In this document: positions 17,576 through 27,415 of the stretch, piece after piece | Numbering within the stretch: position 1 is the first letter of the stretch | How the letters are laid out: each line of letters starts with the position of its first letter | DNA from: Methanolobus sp. | GTDB lineage: Archaea > Halobacteriota > Methanosarcinia > Methanosarcinales > Methanosarcinaceae | DNA length: 64,000 nt | NCBI RefSeq assembly: GCF_016278385.1 | Contig: NZ_JADQBY010000021.1 | Coordinates: forward strand, 43,421 to 107,420 | Direction: 5' to 3' | The notes under the pieces: generated by a model | Told to the model about the DNA's origin: nothing | Seen by the model: only the letters and a program-made list of their open reading frames with translations | Database searches by the model: none | Made by a program: the position numbers and the translations under genes

Positions 17576-18183
17576 AGTTCGATATTCTCATTGCAGGTGT
17601 AGGAGGTCAGGGTGTTGTGCTGGCTTCCCGGTTACTTGCAACGGCTGCCATGGATGCAGGTTTTCACGTAGCCACAGCCGAAACCATAGGAATGGCACAG
17701 AGGGAAGGGTCTGTAACCAGTCATGTAAGAATAGGTGATGACGTATGCGGTTCACTGATCCCTCAGGGAAAGGCAGACCTGCTTATAGGTCTTGAACCGG
17801 CTGAAGCTGCAAGAAATCTCATTTTTCTTGGGAAGGATGGTAATATGGTTGTCAATGAATATGCCATAATGCCTTCGACACAGGGTTGTGGTGAATACAA
17901 CCCGGAGAAAATACTGGAATTTCTGAAGGACAGTTGTCCCGGAACAATTACTGCTGATTTCACTAAACTTGCAAAAGATGCAGGCACTTATAAAGCTGCT
18001 AACGTTGCCATGATAGCAGCGGCAGCAGGTGCAGGGCTTTTGCCATTCTCCCAGGAATATCTCTGGGGTGTGCTCGAAAAAATGATTCCGGAAAAGTACA
18101 GGGATGTTAATCGAAGGGTATTTGACATGGCTATTGAAAGTGTTTCAGGGAAGACTGGCAAGGAAACTGCTAAGGACCAATGA
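17572..18183 (+). CDS. iorB: Indolepyruvate:ferredoxin oxidoreductase, beta subunit
   Basis: 203 residues, the normal size for the gamma-type (POR_gamma-like) domain that completes the IorAB enzyme. The Rossmann-like start is FDILIAGVGGQGVVLASRLL, followed by AETIGMAQREGSVTSHVRIG, characteristic of IorB. The ATG overlaps the iorA stop (ATGA), implying translational coupling and stoichiometric synthesis. The CoA ligase gene follows after 16 bp. Confidence 0.93.
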   Translation: MKFDILIAGVGGQGVVLASRLLATAAMDAGFHVATAETIGMAQREGSVTSHVRIGDDVCGSLIPQGKADLLIGLEPAEAARNLIFLGKDGNMVVNEYAIMPSTQGCGEYNPEKILEFLKDSCPGTITADFTKLAKDAGTYKAANVAMIAAAAGAGLLPFSQEYLWGVLEKMIPEKYRDVNRRVFDMAIESVSGKTGKETAKDQ

Positions 18184-18199
18184 TCATAGGGTGAAATGA

Positions 18200-19534
18200 A
18201 TGTGTAATTGTCAGGATAACAACGGCCAGAAGTTTGCAGGGAATGTAGGTAATACTGCAGAGGACAGGAATCTCTGTGATTATGACATATCTGTGGAAAA
18301 GAGAACTGCCAGTTTCATGGACCTTTTGAAAAGAGTGACAAAAGGCAGTCCGTTCTATCAGAAAAAGTTTGCTGAATCAGGTGTGGATATTAGTAAAATA
18401 AAGACACTTGAGGATATTAGCAAACTACCCTTAACTACTAAAGAAGAACTCAGGGATGCTTATCCATTGGGACTTCAGGCAGTTCCTGATGAGGAGATAG
18501 TGAGGATACATTCATCTTCAGGTACAACAGGAAGCCCGGTAATTATTCCCTATACTAAGGGAGATGTAGAAGTCTGGGCTGATATGATGATGCGCTGCTA
18601 TAAACTGGCAGGGCTTACAAATACTGACAGGATACAGATTACTCCTGGTTACGGTTTATGGACTGCAGGCATCGGATTTCAGGCAGGTGCAGAACTTCTG
18701 GGGTCTATGGCTGTTCCCATGGGTCCGGGTAATACCGAGAAGCAGCTCCAGATGATGCTTGACCTTAGATCAACTGCTCTTGCAAGTACTTCATCCTACG
18801 CTCTCCTGCTTGCGGAAGAAATTACTAAAAGAGGGCTTAAAGACAAAATAAAGCTGAAGGTCGGCATAATAGGTTCAGAACGCTGGAGTCCTAAGATGCG
18901 GGCACGTATTGAGGATGAACTGGGAATAGATACCTATGATATCTTTGGTCTGACCGAGATATATGGTCCTGGTATTGCACTTGACTGTTCACTGCATGAC
19001 GGTCTTCATTACTGGTCTGACCACCTGCTCTTTGAGATTATAGATCCGGTGACAGGGGAACCCTTACCTGATGGAACCCTCGGTGAACTTGTAATTACCA
19101 CATTGACAAAAGAAGGTGCTCCTCTCATACGTTACAGGACAAGGGACTTGACACGCATATTCCCTGAACCCTGCAAGTGTGGATGTCCTTTCCCACGCAT
19201 AGACCGCCTGCTCGGACGTACTGATGACCGCATCAAGATCAAAGGTGTGAATGTCTATCCTGGGCAAATAGAGGATGTTATTCATCGTGTTGAAGGCGTG
19301 AGCAGTGAATATCAGATAATTCTTGAGAGGGATTGCGGAAGGGATACCATGCTTTTCAGGGTCGAGATAGAGAATGTGGATGATCCTGAGGTCAATAAGG
19401 TAAAATCAAAGCAGATGAACAAGGCATTCCACGATTTCATAGGTGTCAGTGTTGATGTGGAATGTGTTCCGATTGGAGCATTGCCTCGCAGTGAAAAGAA
19501 GAGTAAGAGGGTTATAGATAACAGGGAGATGTGA
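18200..19534 (+). CDS. Arylacetate (phenylacetate)-CoA ligase
   Basis: 444 residues, the usual PaaK length. This adenylate-forming enzyme activates phenylacetate or indoleacetate with ATP and CoA. The P-loop is HSSSGTTGSPVIIPYT (about residues 110-125), the A5-like motif is FGLTEIYGPG, and the C-terminal AMP_binding_C domain starts with YRTRDLTRIF...RIDRLLGRTDDRIKIKGVNV. Placed right after iorAB, it would supply aryl-acetyl-CoA for reductive carboxylation to aryl pyruvates, the aromatic amino acid salvage route described in Methanococcus, or conserve energy in the catabolic direction. The short Cys-containing N-terminus (MCNCQD) precedes the conserved core; GGGTGA lies upstream of the ATG. 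Confidence 0.9.
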   Translation: MCNCQDNNGQKFAGNVGNTAEDRNLCDYDISVEKRTASFMDLLKRVTKGSPFYQKKFAESGVDISKIKTLEDISKLPLTTKEELRDAYPLGLQAVPDEEIVRIHSSSGTTGSPVIIPYTKGDVEVWADMMMRCYKLAGLTNTDRIQITPGYGLWTAGIGFQAGAELLGSMAVPMGPGNTEKQLQMMLDLRSTALASTSSYALLLAEEITKRGLKDKIKLKVGIIGSERWSPKMRARIEDELGIDTYDIFGLTEIYGPGIALDCSLHDGLHYWSDHLLFEIIDPVTGEPLPDGTLGELVITTLTKEGAPLIRYRTRDLTRIFPEPCKCGCPFPRIDRLLGRTDDRIKIKGVNVYPGQIEDVIHRVEGVSSEYQIILERDCGRDTMLFRVEIENVDDPEVNKVKSKQMNKAFHDFIGVSVDVECVPIGALPRSEKKSKRVIDNREM

Positions 19535-19859
19535 GACACACATCACTCCTTGTTTACCATTACCTCATGGCTGGTGCAGTCTAATTGGTTACTTTTTTGT
19601 TTCGATACTTCAATTTCCTTAATCTCTATTTTTTAATGGTAGATAGATTCACCCATCTGGGAATGAATTTATATCATGGGTATTTAAATTCATATACATA
19701 GTTTCATGTTAGCTACGTGGGATAGCTGGATGACGAGAAGAACGCTGAGATAAAAAAGTATCCATTTACTTAAGAAAAGGGCATATAAGAAGTATTTGTA
19801 TCTTTACTTTTTAGTGTGTTAATGTATGGATTTTAGAACAGCGTGGGGAGTGTTTGACG
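19535..19859. other. Intergenic region upstream of the NERD-helicase gene
   Basis: Nothing coding is seen. TTTAAATTC near 19683 and ATAAAAAAG near 19752 are TATA-like. The end of the region carries GGGGAG, the ribosome site for the next gene. No obvious terminator hairpin follows the CoA ligase gene. Confidence 0.4.
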
Positions 19860-21623
19860 ATGGCAAATCTATATCCTTCTTTAGAAAATATTAACCGATT
19901 AAAGGTTCCTCCAACAGAGGGAGAACTGTTTTTATTAACCTTTTTGAAAGATAACTTAGAAGATGATTTTGAAGTTTATTTTCAACCGTATTTAAATGGA
20001 GATAGGCCAGATATTGTTTTGATGAAAGAAAAATCAGGAGCAATGATTATAGAAGTAAAAGATTGGAATCTAAAAAATTCAATTTACAAAAACTCCCATT
20101 TCATAAAAAATAAGTCTCCTTTAGATCAAGTATATTTCTATAAAAAAAATTTATTCAATCTTCATATCAAAGGATTGCTTGAGTTAAAAATTGAAAATCC
20201 AAAGTTAGATTTGCTAATTTCGTGCGCAGTATATTTTCACAAGGCAAAAAAAGAGGATATAGTTGAATTTGAAAAACAAAAAAGAGCAACAGCTGCGAGA
20301 AAGAATATTGAATTAATTGTTGCGGACTCTTTAACCACTACTAATTTTAAGGAAATATTATTTGAGAAAGGCCTCTACAGAGAGTCTAATGACTTTACTA
20401 ATGAGCTTTACAAAAGTTTTAAGCGGTATCTTCAGCCTTCATTGCATACAATTGAAGACGGAATACCTATTATTTTCACAAAAAGACAAAAGAATCTTAC
20501 TGTTAGCCAGCCAGGTGAACAAAAGATAAAAGGGGTTGTAGGTTCTGGGAAAACGTTAGTAATGGCAAGAAGGGCTGTTAGTGCACACAAAAGAACAAAA
20601 AACCATGTATTACTCTTGACTTACAATATTACATTAATAAATTATATTCATGACAAAATAAGTGATGTCAGAGAAGAATATGACTGGAAGTATTTTCATA
20701 TCGTGAACTATCATCAATTTTTCAAAGCAGAAGCAAATAATCATGGTTTGAAACGCAAATCATTTGAAAACGAACTCTTTTATGAAGATGTAAAAGATGA
20801 AATAGTAAAGTATGATGCTATTTTCATTGATGAAGTTCAGGATTATAAAATAGAATGGTTACGAATTATAAAAAAGTATTTTTTAGCTGATGGAGGGGAA
20901 TTTGTACTATTTGGGGATGAAAAACAAAATATTTATGAAAGAGATATGGAATCCGATAGAAAGCCTAAAACAAATGTAATAGGAAGGTGGAAAGAGCTGA
21001 ATGAATCGTTTAGATTAACAACTAGAATCGCAGATATAGCAATAAAATACCAAAAGTATTTCTTCTCTGAAAAATATGATTTTGACAATATCAAAGTAAT
21101 CAAACAAAAGACTATAGCAGATTTTGGACATGAAAAACCATACTTTGAATATTACTTCTTAGCAGATGGTCCAGATTCTTTGTCACAAGTCCATAAGAAG
21201 GTATATGCGATATCAACTAAACTAAACATCCAGCCTAATGATATTTGCATACTTTCATCGAAAAAACAAACACTAATTGATTTAGATTTTGTAATCCGAA
21301 GTGATACAAATGAAAAAACAGAAATGATGTGTGTAACAAAAGAAGTTTCAGAATCAGTGAATAACGATAAATTAGAACGTATTGAAAAAAGCAAGAAGCT
21401 TCATTTTTGGATGAATTCAGGAACAATGAAATTGTCTACAATTCATAGTTTTAAGGGATTGGAAATTTCTACTCTATTCTTAATCATTGAAAAGAATCCA
21501 GCTATAGATAATCATGAAGAGCTAATTTATACAGGTATCACAAGATGCATTCGCAATTTAGTTGTAATCAATATCGGGCACCCTAAATATGATTCATTTT
21601 TTAAAAAGATAGAAAGAACATAA
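19860..21623 (+). CDS. NERD-domain nuclease fused to UvrD-like SF1 helicase
   Basis: 587 residues from the ATG at 19860, nine bases after GGGGAG; I reject the TTG at 19854. The N-terminal NERD (PD-(D/E)XK-like) domain spans about 14-130 with GDRPDIVLM and GAMIIEVKDW, giving the Asp...Glu-x-Lys core. The helicase core has Walker A KGVVGSGKTLVMARRA near residue 223, Walker B AIFIDEVQDYK near 323, a motif III/IV GDEKQNIYERD, motif V STIHSFKGLE and motif VI YTGITRC. Such proteins unwind and probably cut DNA; related NERD and nuclease-helicase proteins occur in phage defence. The gene is strikingly AT-rich beside its neighbours, stands alone between core-metabolism genes, and looks acquired. A DNA-repair role is the alternative. 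Confidence 0.85.
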   Translation: MANLYPSLENINRLKVPPTEGELFLLTFLKDNLEDDFEVYFQPYLNGDRPDIVLMKEKSGAMIIEVKDWNLKNSIYKNSHFIKNKSPLDQVYFYKKNLFNLHIKGLLELKIENPKLDLLISCAVYFHKAKKEDIVEFEKQKRATAARKNIELIVADSLTTTNFKEILFEKGLYRESNDFTNELYKSFKRYLQPSLHTIEDGIPIIFTKRQKNLTVSQPGEQKIKGVVGSGKTLVMARRAVSAHKRTKNHVLLLTYNITLINYIHDKISDVREEYDWKYFHIVNYHQFFKAEANNHGLKRKSFENELFYEDVKDEIVKYDAIFIDEVQDYKIEWLRIIKKYFLADGGEFVLFGDEKQNIYERDMESDRKPKTNVIGRWKELNESFRLTTRIADIAIKYQKYFFSEKYDFDNIKVIKQKTIADFGHEKPYFEYYFLADGPDSLSQVHKKVYAISTKLNIQPNDICILSSKKQTLIDLDFVIRSDTNEKTEMMCVTKEVSESVNNDKLERIEKSKKLHFWMNSGTMKLSTIHSFKGLEISTLFLIIEKNPAIDNHEELIYTGITRCIRNLVVINIGHPKYDSFFKKIERT

Positions 21624-21662
21624 TCGTGCAGAGCAAAATAATGTATGTGGATGAATGTTGTA

Positions 21663-23846
21663 TCACTCTTTATCCACAAGCACAGCATTACTAATAACCA
21701 CTTTTGCAGTATACTCATCCCTCTCGATGACTTCCATTTCCCTTATTTCTATTTTTTTGTGATACATCGGTCCGTCCGTTACAAAACTTTCGAACTCACC
21801 GCCTTCGCCAGCGACATTGAGTCCTATCTTCTCATTGAGCTTGACAAGTTTTTCGATGTCCTTTTCTCCTATTATTCTTCCGACCCAGCTTTTGTCAAGG
21901 CCGTATGCAGCCACACTGCTGAAGATGAACTCGAACCCAATGTCTAAAAGTTGATGCATCTCTTTCTCCTGGTCGATGTGCCACAGGGGTGAGAATACCT
22001 TTAGCCCGAGTTCGTCGCAAACCCTTTCTATCCTCTCACGCTGGTAATTTGAATAGAGGGCTCCGGTGACCACGCCTTCGATGCCGAACTCATCATTTGC
22101 ACGGATGATGGCGTTCTTCATATCATCGAGTTCTTTTTCCTTCTCACCCTTTGTCATTTCTTCAATAAGCGGTATTCCCATGGCTTCTGCCTGAAGGCGT
22201 GCAAGATCTATGTTCGGGGTGTGGAACATATATGAATCAAGGTTCTGGCTCTTGATGGTGATAAGACACTCGATGGAATAGTTCTGTTGCTGCATTATGT
22301 GCATAGCATAGTTGCTATCCTTGCCTGAACTGAAAAGCACGCCTAACTTGAGGTTTGGCTGGTCGTAGAATTGTTTCAGGTATTCGGTCTTTGTCTTGCA
22401 TCCTGCTTTCTTTGCAAGTTTGCCAATAGCTTTGTCGAATCGGCTTCCATATTGAGCTGCCTGTTTTTTACGCTGGCTAACCTGAGCAGGAATTCCAAGC
22501 TCATCGGCAAGCAGACGTAAAATGATTTTATTCTGCTCTTTGTTGATCTTGTACTCAGGAGGTATCTTTAGACAATAGTCCACGAAACTCTTGTCAAGAT
22601 AAGGAACCCGCAGCTCTATATTGTTGTTCATGGAAACAACATCATCACGATAGGTGTTCTTCTCGTATATCTTCAGTACATCGGCATAGCAATCCCTGCT
22701 TATGTCGGTGGAACGCTTGTGGCGATCATAGCCGGCGAATACTTCATCAGCTCCTGATCCGGAGAACATTACCCTGATGCCATCTTCCTTTGCAGCAACA
22801 CATGCTGCGTACATTGTCAGTGCCACTCCAACTTTTGGTACATTTGTATCTTCAACAAGAGGAACCACATCTTTGAGGTAAGTCTCCACCTCATCCAGTC
22901 CTATGCTTTTGACCTTCAGGTCAAGTCCAAGTTTTTCTGCCATCATCCTGGAGTATTCCACATCAGGAGGAAGCTGCACTTCGGAGAGACCTGCGGTGTA
23001 ACAGGTAAAATCAATTCCTGGTTTTTTGCCCATTATCTTACACATGCATGCAATGATGGTAGAGTCCAGACCGCCGGAAAAGAGAATGCCGAATTTCTCA
23101 TCAGGCATACGTATAGACACAGCATTTTCCAGTAGTTCTCTCATATGTTCTTCAACTTCTGTGATGCTGCCTTCATGCAGGGGTGTTATGGAAAAGAACT
23201 CCCGGTTATACTTTTCTATGCTGCCGGTTTTGATGTTGTAGGCAAAGATTTCCCTGGGATTGAGTTCCTTTATATCTGTAAATCCGGATATTGCAAGTGC
23301 TTTCTTTTCAGATGCAAAGGAAAAGCCATCGTAGAGGCTATACCAGAGTGGTTTGAGACCTACGATATCTCTTGCAGTATAGACAATGTCATTCAGCCAG
23401 TATGCAAGTGCATATACTCCTATAACCTCACGCAATATCCTGTCAATAGTCTGCATTACGTCAGCTGGGGAGCAGGAGTTATTCTCTGCATCAAATAACT
23501 GTTTCTCGATGAGCTTTATCAGTAGATCCGTGTCGTTCTCTGCTTCGATACTGTATTTTTCTGCAAGTTCTTTCCAATTGTATATCTCGCAGTTCGCAAC
23601 GATCTTTCCTTTATAGACAATTGGTTGAAGCACGAAGTTAACCATCGAGTGAAGCCGATGTCCGAATACATTATTTTCTGATATACCGGAGTCAAGTTCA
23701 AGAGAATTGACATTTTCTGCACGGTAAAGTTCGTTCTCAGTACAAACTCCTATACCATCAAGTCCTCTGTTCTTTGTTATTTCCAGAGCTTGCAAGGTAT
23801 GTTCCATTGCATTTTCGTTGTTGAAGAATCCTGTAATTGAGCACAT
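21663..23846 (-). CDS. Asparagine synthase-like protein fused to a diphthine-ammonia ligase (Dph6) domain
   Basis: 727 residues from ATG 23846, chosen because it puts the Ntn glutaminase Cys at position 2 (MCSITGFF); a TTG at 23945 would bury it behind 33 residues. Domains: class II glutaminase (1-about 190), ATP-pyrophosphatase with GILFSGGLDSTI near 255 and SGSGADEVFAGYDRHKR, and from about residue 495 a second, different PP-loop domain: LGVLFSSGKDSNYAMHI, GVVTGALYSNYQRERIERVC and GEGGEFESFVTDGPMY, which are the Dph6/DUF71 hallmarks. Dph6 makes the last step of diphthamide on EF-2, needing ammonia. I infer that the glutaminase/AsnB half supplies ammonia or makes asparagine. Single-stranded monocistronic gene, convergent with the NERD-helicase. 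Confidence 0.88.
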   Translation of the reverse strand: MCSITGFFNNENAMEHTLQALEITKNRGLDGIGVCTENELYRAENVNSLELDSGISENNVFGHRLHSMVNFVLQPIVYKGKIVANCEIYNWKELAEKYSIEAENDTDLLIKLIEKQLFDAENNSCSPADVMQTIDRILREVIGVYALAYWLNDIVYTARDIVGLKPLWYSLYDGFSFASEKKALAISGFTDIKELNPREIFAYNIKTGSIEKYNREFFSITPLHEGSITEVEEHMRELLENAVSIRMPDEKFGILFSGGLDSTIIACMCKIMGKKPGIDFTCYTAGLSEVQLPPDVEYSRMMAEKLGLDLKVKSIGLDEVETYLKDVVPLVEDTNVPKVGVALTMYAACVAAKEDGIRVMFSGSGADEVFAGYDRHKRSTDISRDCYADVLKIYEKNTYRDDVVSMNNNIELRVPYLDKSFVDYCLKIPPEYKINKEQNKIILRLLADELGIPAQVSQRKKQAAQYGSRFDKAIGKLAKKAGCKTKTEYLKQFYDQPNLKLGVLFSSGKDSNYAMHIMQQQNYSIECLITIKSQNLDSYMFHTPNIDLARLQAEAMGIPLIEEMTKGEKEKELDDMKNAIIRANDEFGIEGVVTGALYSNYQRERIERVCDELGLKVFSPLWHIDQEKEMHQLLDIGFEFIFSSVAAYGLDKSWVGRIIGEKDIEKLVKLNEKIGLNVAGEGGEFESFVTDGPMYHKKIEIREMEVIERDEYTAKVVISNAVLVDKE

Positions 23847-24416
23847 ATTTTCAGCTGGTGATTGTATTTTGAGTTCAAAAAAGCGTTCCAGTCTGATAAA
23901 GGCTTTGAGTACATCAGAGTTTTCAAAAGCATATTCAATTGACAATTCTTACAGGTTTATTTCATAAATTGTTCGCTGGCAGGAATTATGTTTATATTGT
24001 TGCACAACATAACAAAAAACATAACTGCATGTTTGTATTGCGTGGTTTCAATCTTGTAAATATAAAGCCTGTCAATAGATTGAAAGGAAGAGGAAAGAAA
24101 TGAAAAAAAGATCACAATTATATGATTCCAGTTGGTTCTCCCCATTTATAGTTAACGAAAATGATTTTTCTTATAAATTCGGTATTATGGATCTATCAGG
24201 CTGCCAATCGTAGTTCTTTCCGGCTTTTTTGACTATGTTTGAACATACTAGTCAAGGAGGTCAGCGATTAATAAGATGGAATTCAGAGTTAACGATGTTG
24301 ATGTCATCATGACTGCAAAAAAGAAAGACACATAAAAAAAAACAATAACAGAAACCGGTGGCACACGGGCATCCCAGACACAGAGTCATGTAGAGGAAGC
24401 AGCCAGCACTCAAAAG
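23847..24416. other. Divergent upstream region with an interrupted start for the CheB-CheR gene
   Basis: Mostly AT-rich without a gene. An AAGGAGG site at 24255-24261 is followed by ATG 24276, and the frame MEFRVNDVDVIMTAKKKDT runs to a TAA at 24333-24335, then continues in the same frame (KKTITETGGTRASQTQSHVE) without break into the CheB-CheR gene at 24417. This reads as the native, Lys-rich start of that gene cut by one stop codon, or as a short leader ORF. Confidence 0.45.
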
Positions 24417-27350
24417 ATGACTTTAAACGACACTGACAGTTTTCCAATTGTGGGTATCGGCGCCTCGGCAGGAGGCCTCGCTGCTTTTGAGGCTTTCTTT
24501 TCAGGTATGCCTTCTGACACTGATCCGAATATGGCTTTCGTCCTGGTACAACATCTTGCCCCGGACCACAAAAGCCTCCTAACCGACCTGATTCAGCGCT
24601 ATACTCGCATGAAAGTATTCGAGGTTGAAGATGGCATGGTGGTTCGTCCGAATTGTGCTTACATCATCCCGCCAAATCGGGACATGGCATTTCTCAACGG
24701 TTCTCTCCAACTTCTGGAACCATCCGCTCCCCGTGGTCAGCGCTTACCTATTGATTTCTTTTTCCGGTCTTTGGCCCATGATCAGCACGAGCGTGCCATC
24801 TGTGTCGTGCTTTCCGGCACTGGCAGCGACGGTACCCTGGGTGTGCGTGCTATAAAGGGCGAGGGAGGTATGGTCATGGTCCAGAATCCTGAATCTACCG
24901 AGTTTGACGGAATGCCACGAAGTGTCATTGCTACCGGCATGGTGGACTACGAATTACCACCGGCTGAAATGCCTTCGCAGATCATCGCATATGTAGCTCA
25001 TGCTTTTGGAAAATCTCCCTTACCTACTACTGTTCCCATCCACAATGTAGAAAATGCACTAAATAAGATATTCATCCTGTTACGTGCCCAGACAGGCCAC
25101 GACTTTTCCCAGTACAAACCAACCACTATCCTACGCCGTATTGAAAGGCGTATGGCTGTCCATCAGATTGATACGCTGGAAGAATACCTCAAATATTTCC
25201 AGCAGACACCTGTAGAGGTGGAAGCCCTCTTTGGCGACTTGTTGATTGGTGTGACTAATTTTTTCCGCGACCCTGACGCCTTCAAAGTCCTTGAAGAACA
25301 GGTCATCCCCAAGCTCTTTGCCGACAAGTCATTAGATGGTATGATTCGAATTTGGTCGGCAGGATGCTCTACGGGTGAAGAGGCATATTCCCTTGCAATT
25401 ATGCTAGCTGAATATCAAAAAGTACTAAAACAGAGAGTCAAAGTACAAGTATTTGCCACTGACATTGACAGCCGGGCAATTGCCGTAGCTCGTGCTGGTA
25501 TTTATCCATCCAGCATCGCTGCTAATATCTCACCGGAACGATTATCGCGTTTCTTTGTGGCTGAGCCTGATGGTAGTACTTATCGTATTCATAAAAGCAT
25601 TCGTGACATGCTTGTCTTTTCCGAACAGAACGTGATTAAAGACCCACCCTTCTCAAAATTAGACTTAATAAGTTGTCGTAATCTCCTCATCTACATGAGT
25701 GGAGATTTGCAAAAAAAGCTTATTCCTCTGTTCCATTATGCTCTTAACCCGGGTGGATTTCTTTTCCTGGGCACCTCTGAGACAGTAGGTGATTTCAACA
25801 ATCATTTTTCCGTGCTGGACCGTAGATCTAAGATATATCAGCGCAAAGACGATTTTCATAACTCACAGCGTGCCATTCCTTCTCTCTTGCTACCCATGAA
25901 AACAAATGCAACACTGGTGCCGGCTAGCGGCAAGACATCGGTTCCCGGCAAACTATCGTTGTGTGAACTGGCTGAAACAGCCCTCTTGCAGTATGCCACT
26001 CCGGTAGCTGTACTTGTCAATGACCAGGGAGATATACTCTATATCCATGGCCGCACTGGCATGTATCTGGAACCAGCTCCGGGTGAGGTAGGCGTCAACA
26101 ACATCCTCAAGATGGCCCGTGAAGGATTGCAGCGTGAACTTACCATGGCCCTGCACAAAGCAACGGTAAACAAAGAAGTTGTGCGATGTCTGGGTCTGCG
26201 TGTCAAAACCTACGGTCAGATCAACACTGTCAACCTCACTGTGCGACCAGTAATGACAGGTCTTGCTGAAACGCAGAAAATGCCCCTGTATCTGATAATC
26301 CTTGAGGAAGTAAAGCCTCTGGAACTAGAACAAACGCATATAATACCTGCATTGCATGCTATTGCAGAAGATAACAGTATCAAGATTACAGACACAGATG
26401 CGCGTATTGTGGCACTTAAGCAGGAACTGCGGGCCAAGGAAGAATATCTCCATACCACCAATGAGGAACTGGAGACCTCCAACGAGGAGCTCAAATCCTC
26501 CAACGAGGAGATGCAGTCGGTTAACGAGGAATTGCAATCCACTAATGAAGAGTTGGAAACCTCTAAAGAGGAATTACAATCGGTGAATGAAGAATTGGCC
26601 ACTGTCAACACTGAACTGCAAACCAAGGTTGTAGATCTCGGACAGGCCAATAATGACATGAACAATTTGCTGGCTGGCACTGGCATTGGCACTGTCTTTG
26701 TGGATATAAGGCTGCGAATCCTGCGATTCACTCCCTCTGTTACCAAAATCATTAATCTTATTCAGGGTGATATAGGACGGCCAGTGGGTCATGTTGTTTC
26801 TAACATGACCGGATACGACGATTTGGTGGCAGATATACAAATGGTTCTGGACACTTTGATTCCTAAGGAGATGGAAGTAAAGACTCTGTCGGGGACATGG
26901 TATGCAATGCGCATCCAGCCTTACCGAACAATAGATAATGTTATCGAAGGTGCAGTAATCACTTTTGTTGATATTACCAGCTCAAAAGAACTACAGGAAG
27001 AGCTACGATTAAACGAAGAACGCATGCGAATTGCACTAAATATCTCTCCTGTTATGGTCTTTAATCAGGATAAAAAATTGCGTTATACATGGATATATAA
27101 TCCACATGTTGCATTTTCCACCGACTCGGTTATTGGCAAGACCGATGCCGACTTACTGCTGGCAGAGGACGCTGCCAGACTTACAGCAATTAAACGAGAT
27201 GTACTGGAAAACGGGGAGGTAAATCGGCAGGAGATTCGTATCATCATAGATGGAAAAGCGCTTTCATATAATATGACAGTGGATCCGTTGTATGATGTTG
27301 CTGGTAACATCATAGGAATAACTGGTGTCTTAATGAACATAACAGGATAG
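24417..27350 (+). CDS. CheB-CheR-PAS fusion signalling protein
   Basis: 977 residues. CheB methylesterase domain (about 10-190): GIGASAGGLAAFEAF with the catalytic Ser, VQHLAPDHKS with His, and LSGTGSDGTLG with Asp. CheR methyltransferase (about 215-475): TNFFRDPDAF, IRIWSAGCSTGEEAYSLAIM for S-adenosylmethionine, and DLISCRNLLIYM. Then a PAS-like region, a coiled coil of repeated N-E-E-L heptads (about 665-740), and two PAS/PAC domains. There is no receiver or kinase, so it probably works with the hybrid kinase 65 bp downstream. The same architecture is common in bacteria; codon and base use here are more GC-rich than in neighbours, suggesting transfer. The ATG at 24417 has no ribosome site, and the frame is open upstream to an in-frame stop at 24333. 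Confidence 0.88.
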   Translation: MTLNDTDSFPIVGIGASAGGLAAFEAFFSGMPSDTDPNMAFVLVQHLAPDHKSLLTDLIQRYTRMKVFEVEDGMVVRPNCAYIIPPNRDMAFLNGSLQLLEPSAPRGQRLPIDFFFRSLAHDQHERAICVVLSGTGSDGTLGVRAIKGEGGMVMVQNPESTEFDGMPRSVIATGMVDYELPPAEMPSQIIAYVAHAFGKSPLPTTVPIHNVENALNKIFILLRAQTGHDFSQYKPTTILRRIERRMAVHQIDTLEEYLKYFQQTPVEVEALFGDLLIGVTNFFRDPDAFKVLEEQVIPKLFADKSLDGMIRIWSAGCSTGEEAYSLAIMLAEYQKVLKQRVKVQVFATDIDSRAIAVARAGIYPSSIAANISPERLSRFFVAEPDGSTYRIHKSIRDMLVFSEQNVIKDPPFSKLDLISCRNLLIYMSGDLQKKLIPLFHYALNPGGFLFLGTSETVGDFNNHFSVLDRRSKIYQRKDDFHNSQRAIPSLLLPMKTNATLVPASGKTSVPGKLSLCELAETALLQYATPVAVLVNDQGDILYIHGRTGMYLEPAPGEVGVNNILKMAREGLQRELTMALHKATVNKEVVRCLGLRVKTYGQINTVNLTVRPVMTGLAETQKMPLYLIILEEVKPLELEQTHIIPALHAIAEDNSIKITDTDARIVALKQELRAKEEYLHTTNEELETSNEELKSSNEEMQSVNEELQSTNEELETSKEELQSVNEELATVNTELQTKVVDLGQANNDMNNLLAGTGIGTVFVDIRLRILRFTPSVTKIINLIQGDIGRPVGHVVSNMTGYDDLVADIQMVLDTLIPKEMEVKTLSGTWYAMRIQPYRTIDNVIEGAVITFVDITSSKELQEELRLNEERMRIALNISPVMVFNQDKKLRYTWIYNPHVAFSTDSVIGKTDADLLLAEDAARLTAIKRDVLENGEVNRQEIRIIIDGKALSYNMTVDPLYDVAGNIIGITGVLMNITG

Positions 27351-27415
27351 AAACGTCAAGCTACTTGATGATACTATGGGGAATATTCGCCTGAAAATAA
27401 GTGTGGGGGTACACA

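Noticed and set aside
19860..21623. Complete Gabija system
   Set aside because: The helicase half resembles GajB-type enzymes, but no GajA (ATPase-TOPRIM) gene is adjacent, and the NERD domain is fused to the helicase.
26216..26752. 178-codon minus-strand ORF within CheB-CheR
   Set aside because: It is the antisense image of the N-E-E-L coiled-coil repeats; low-complexity Ser/Leu content.
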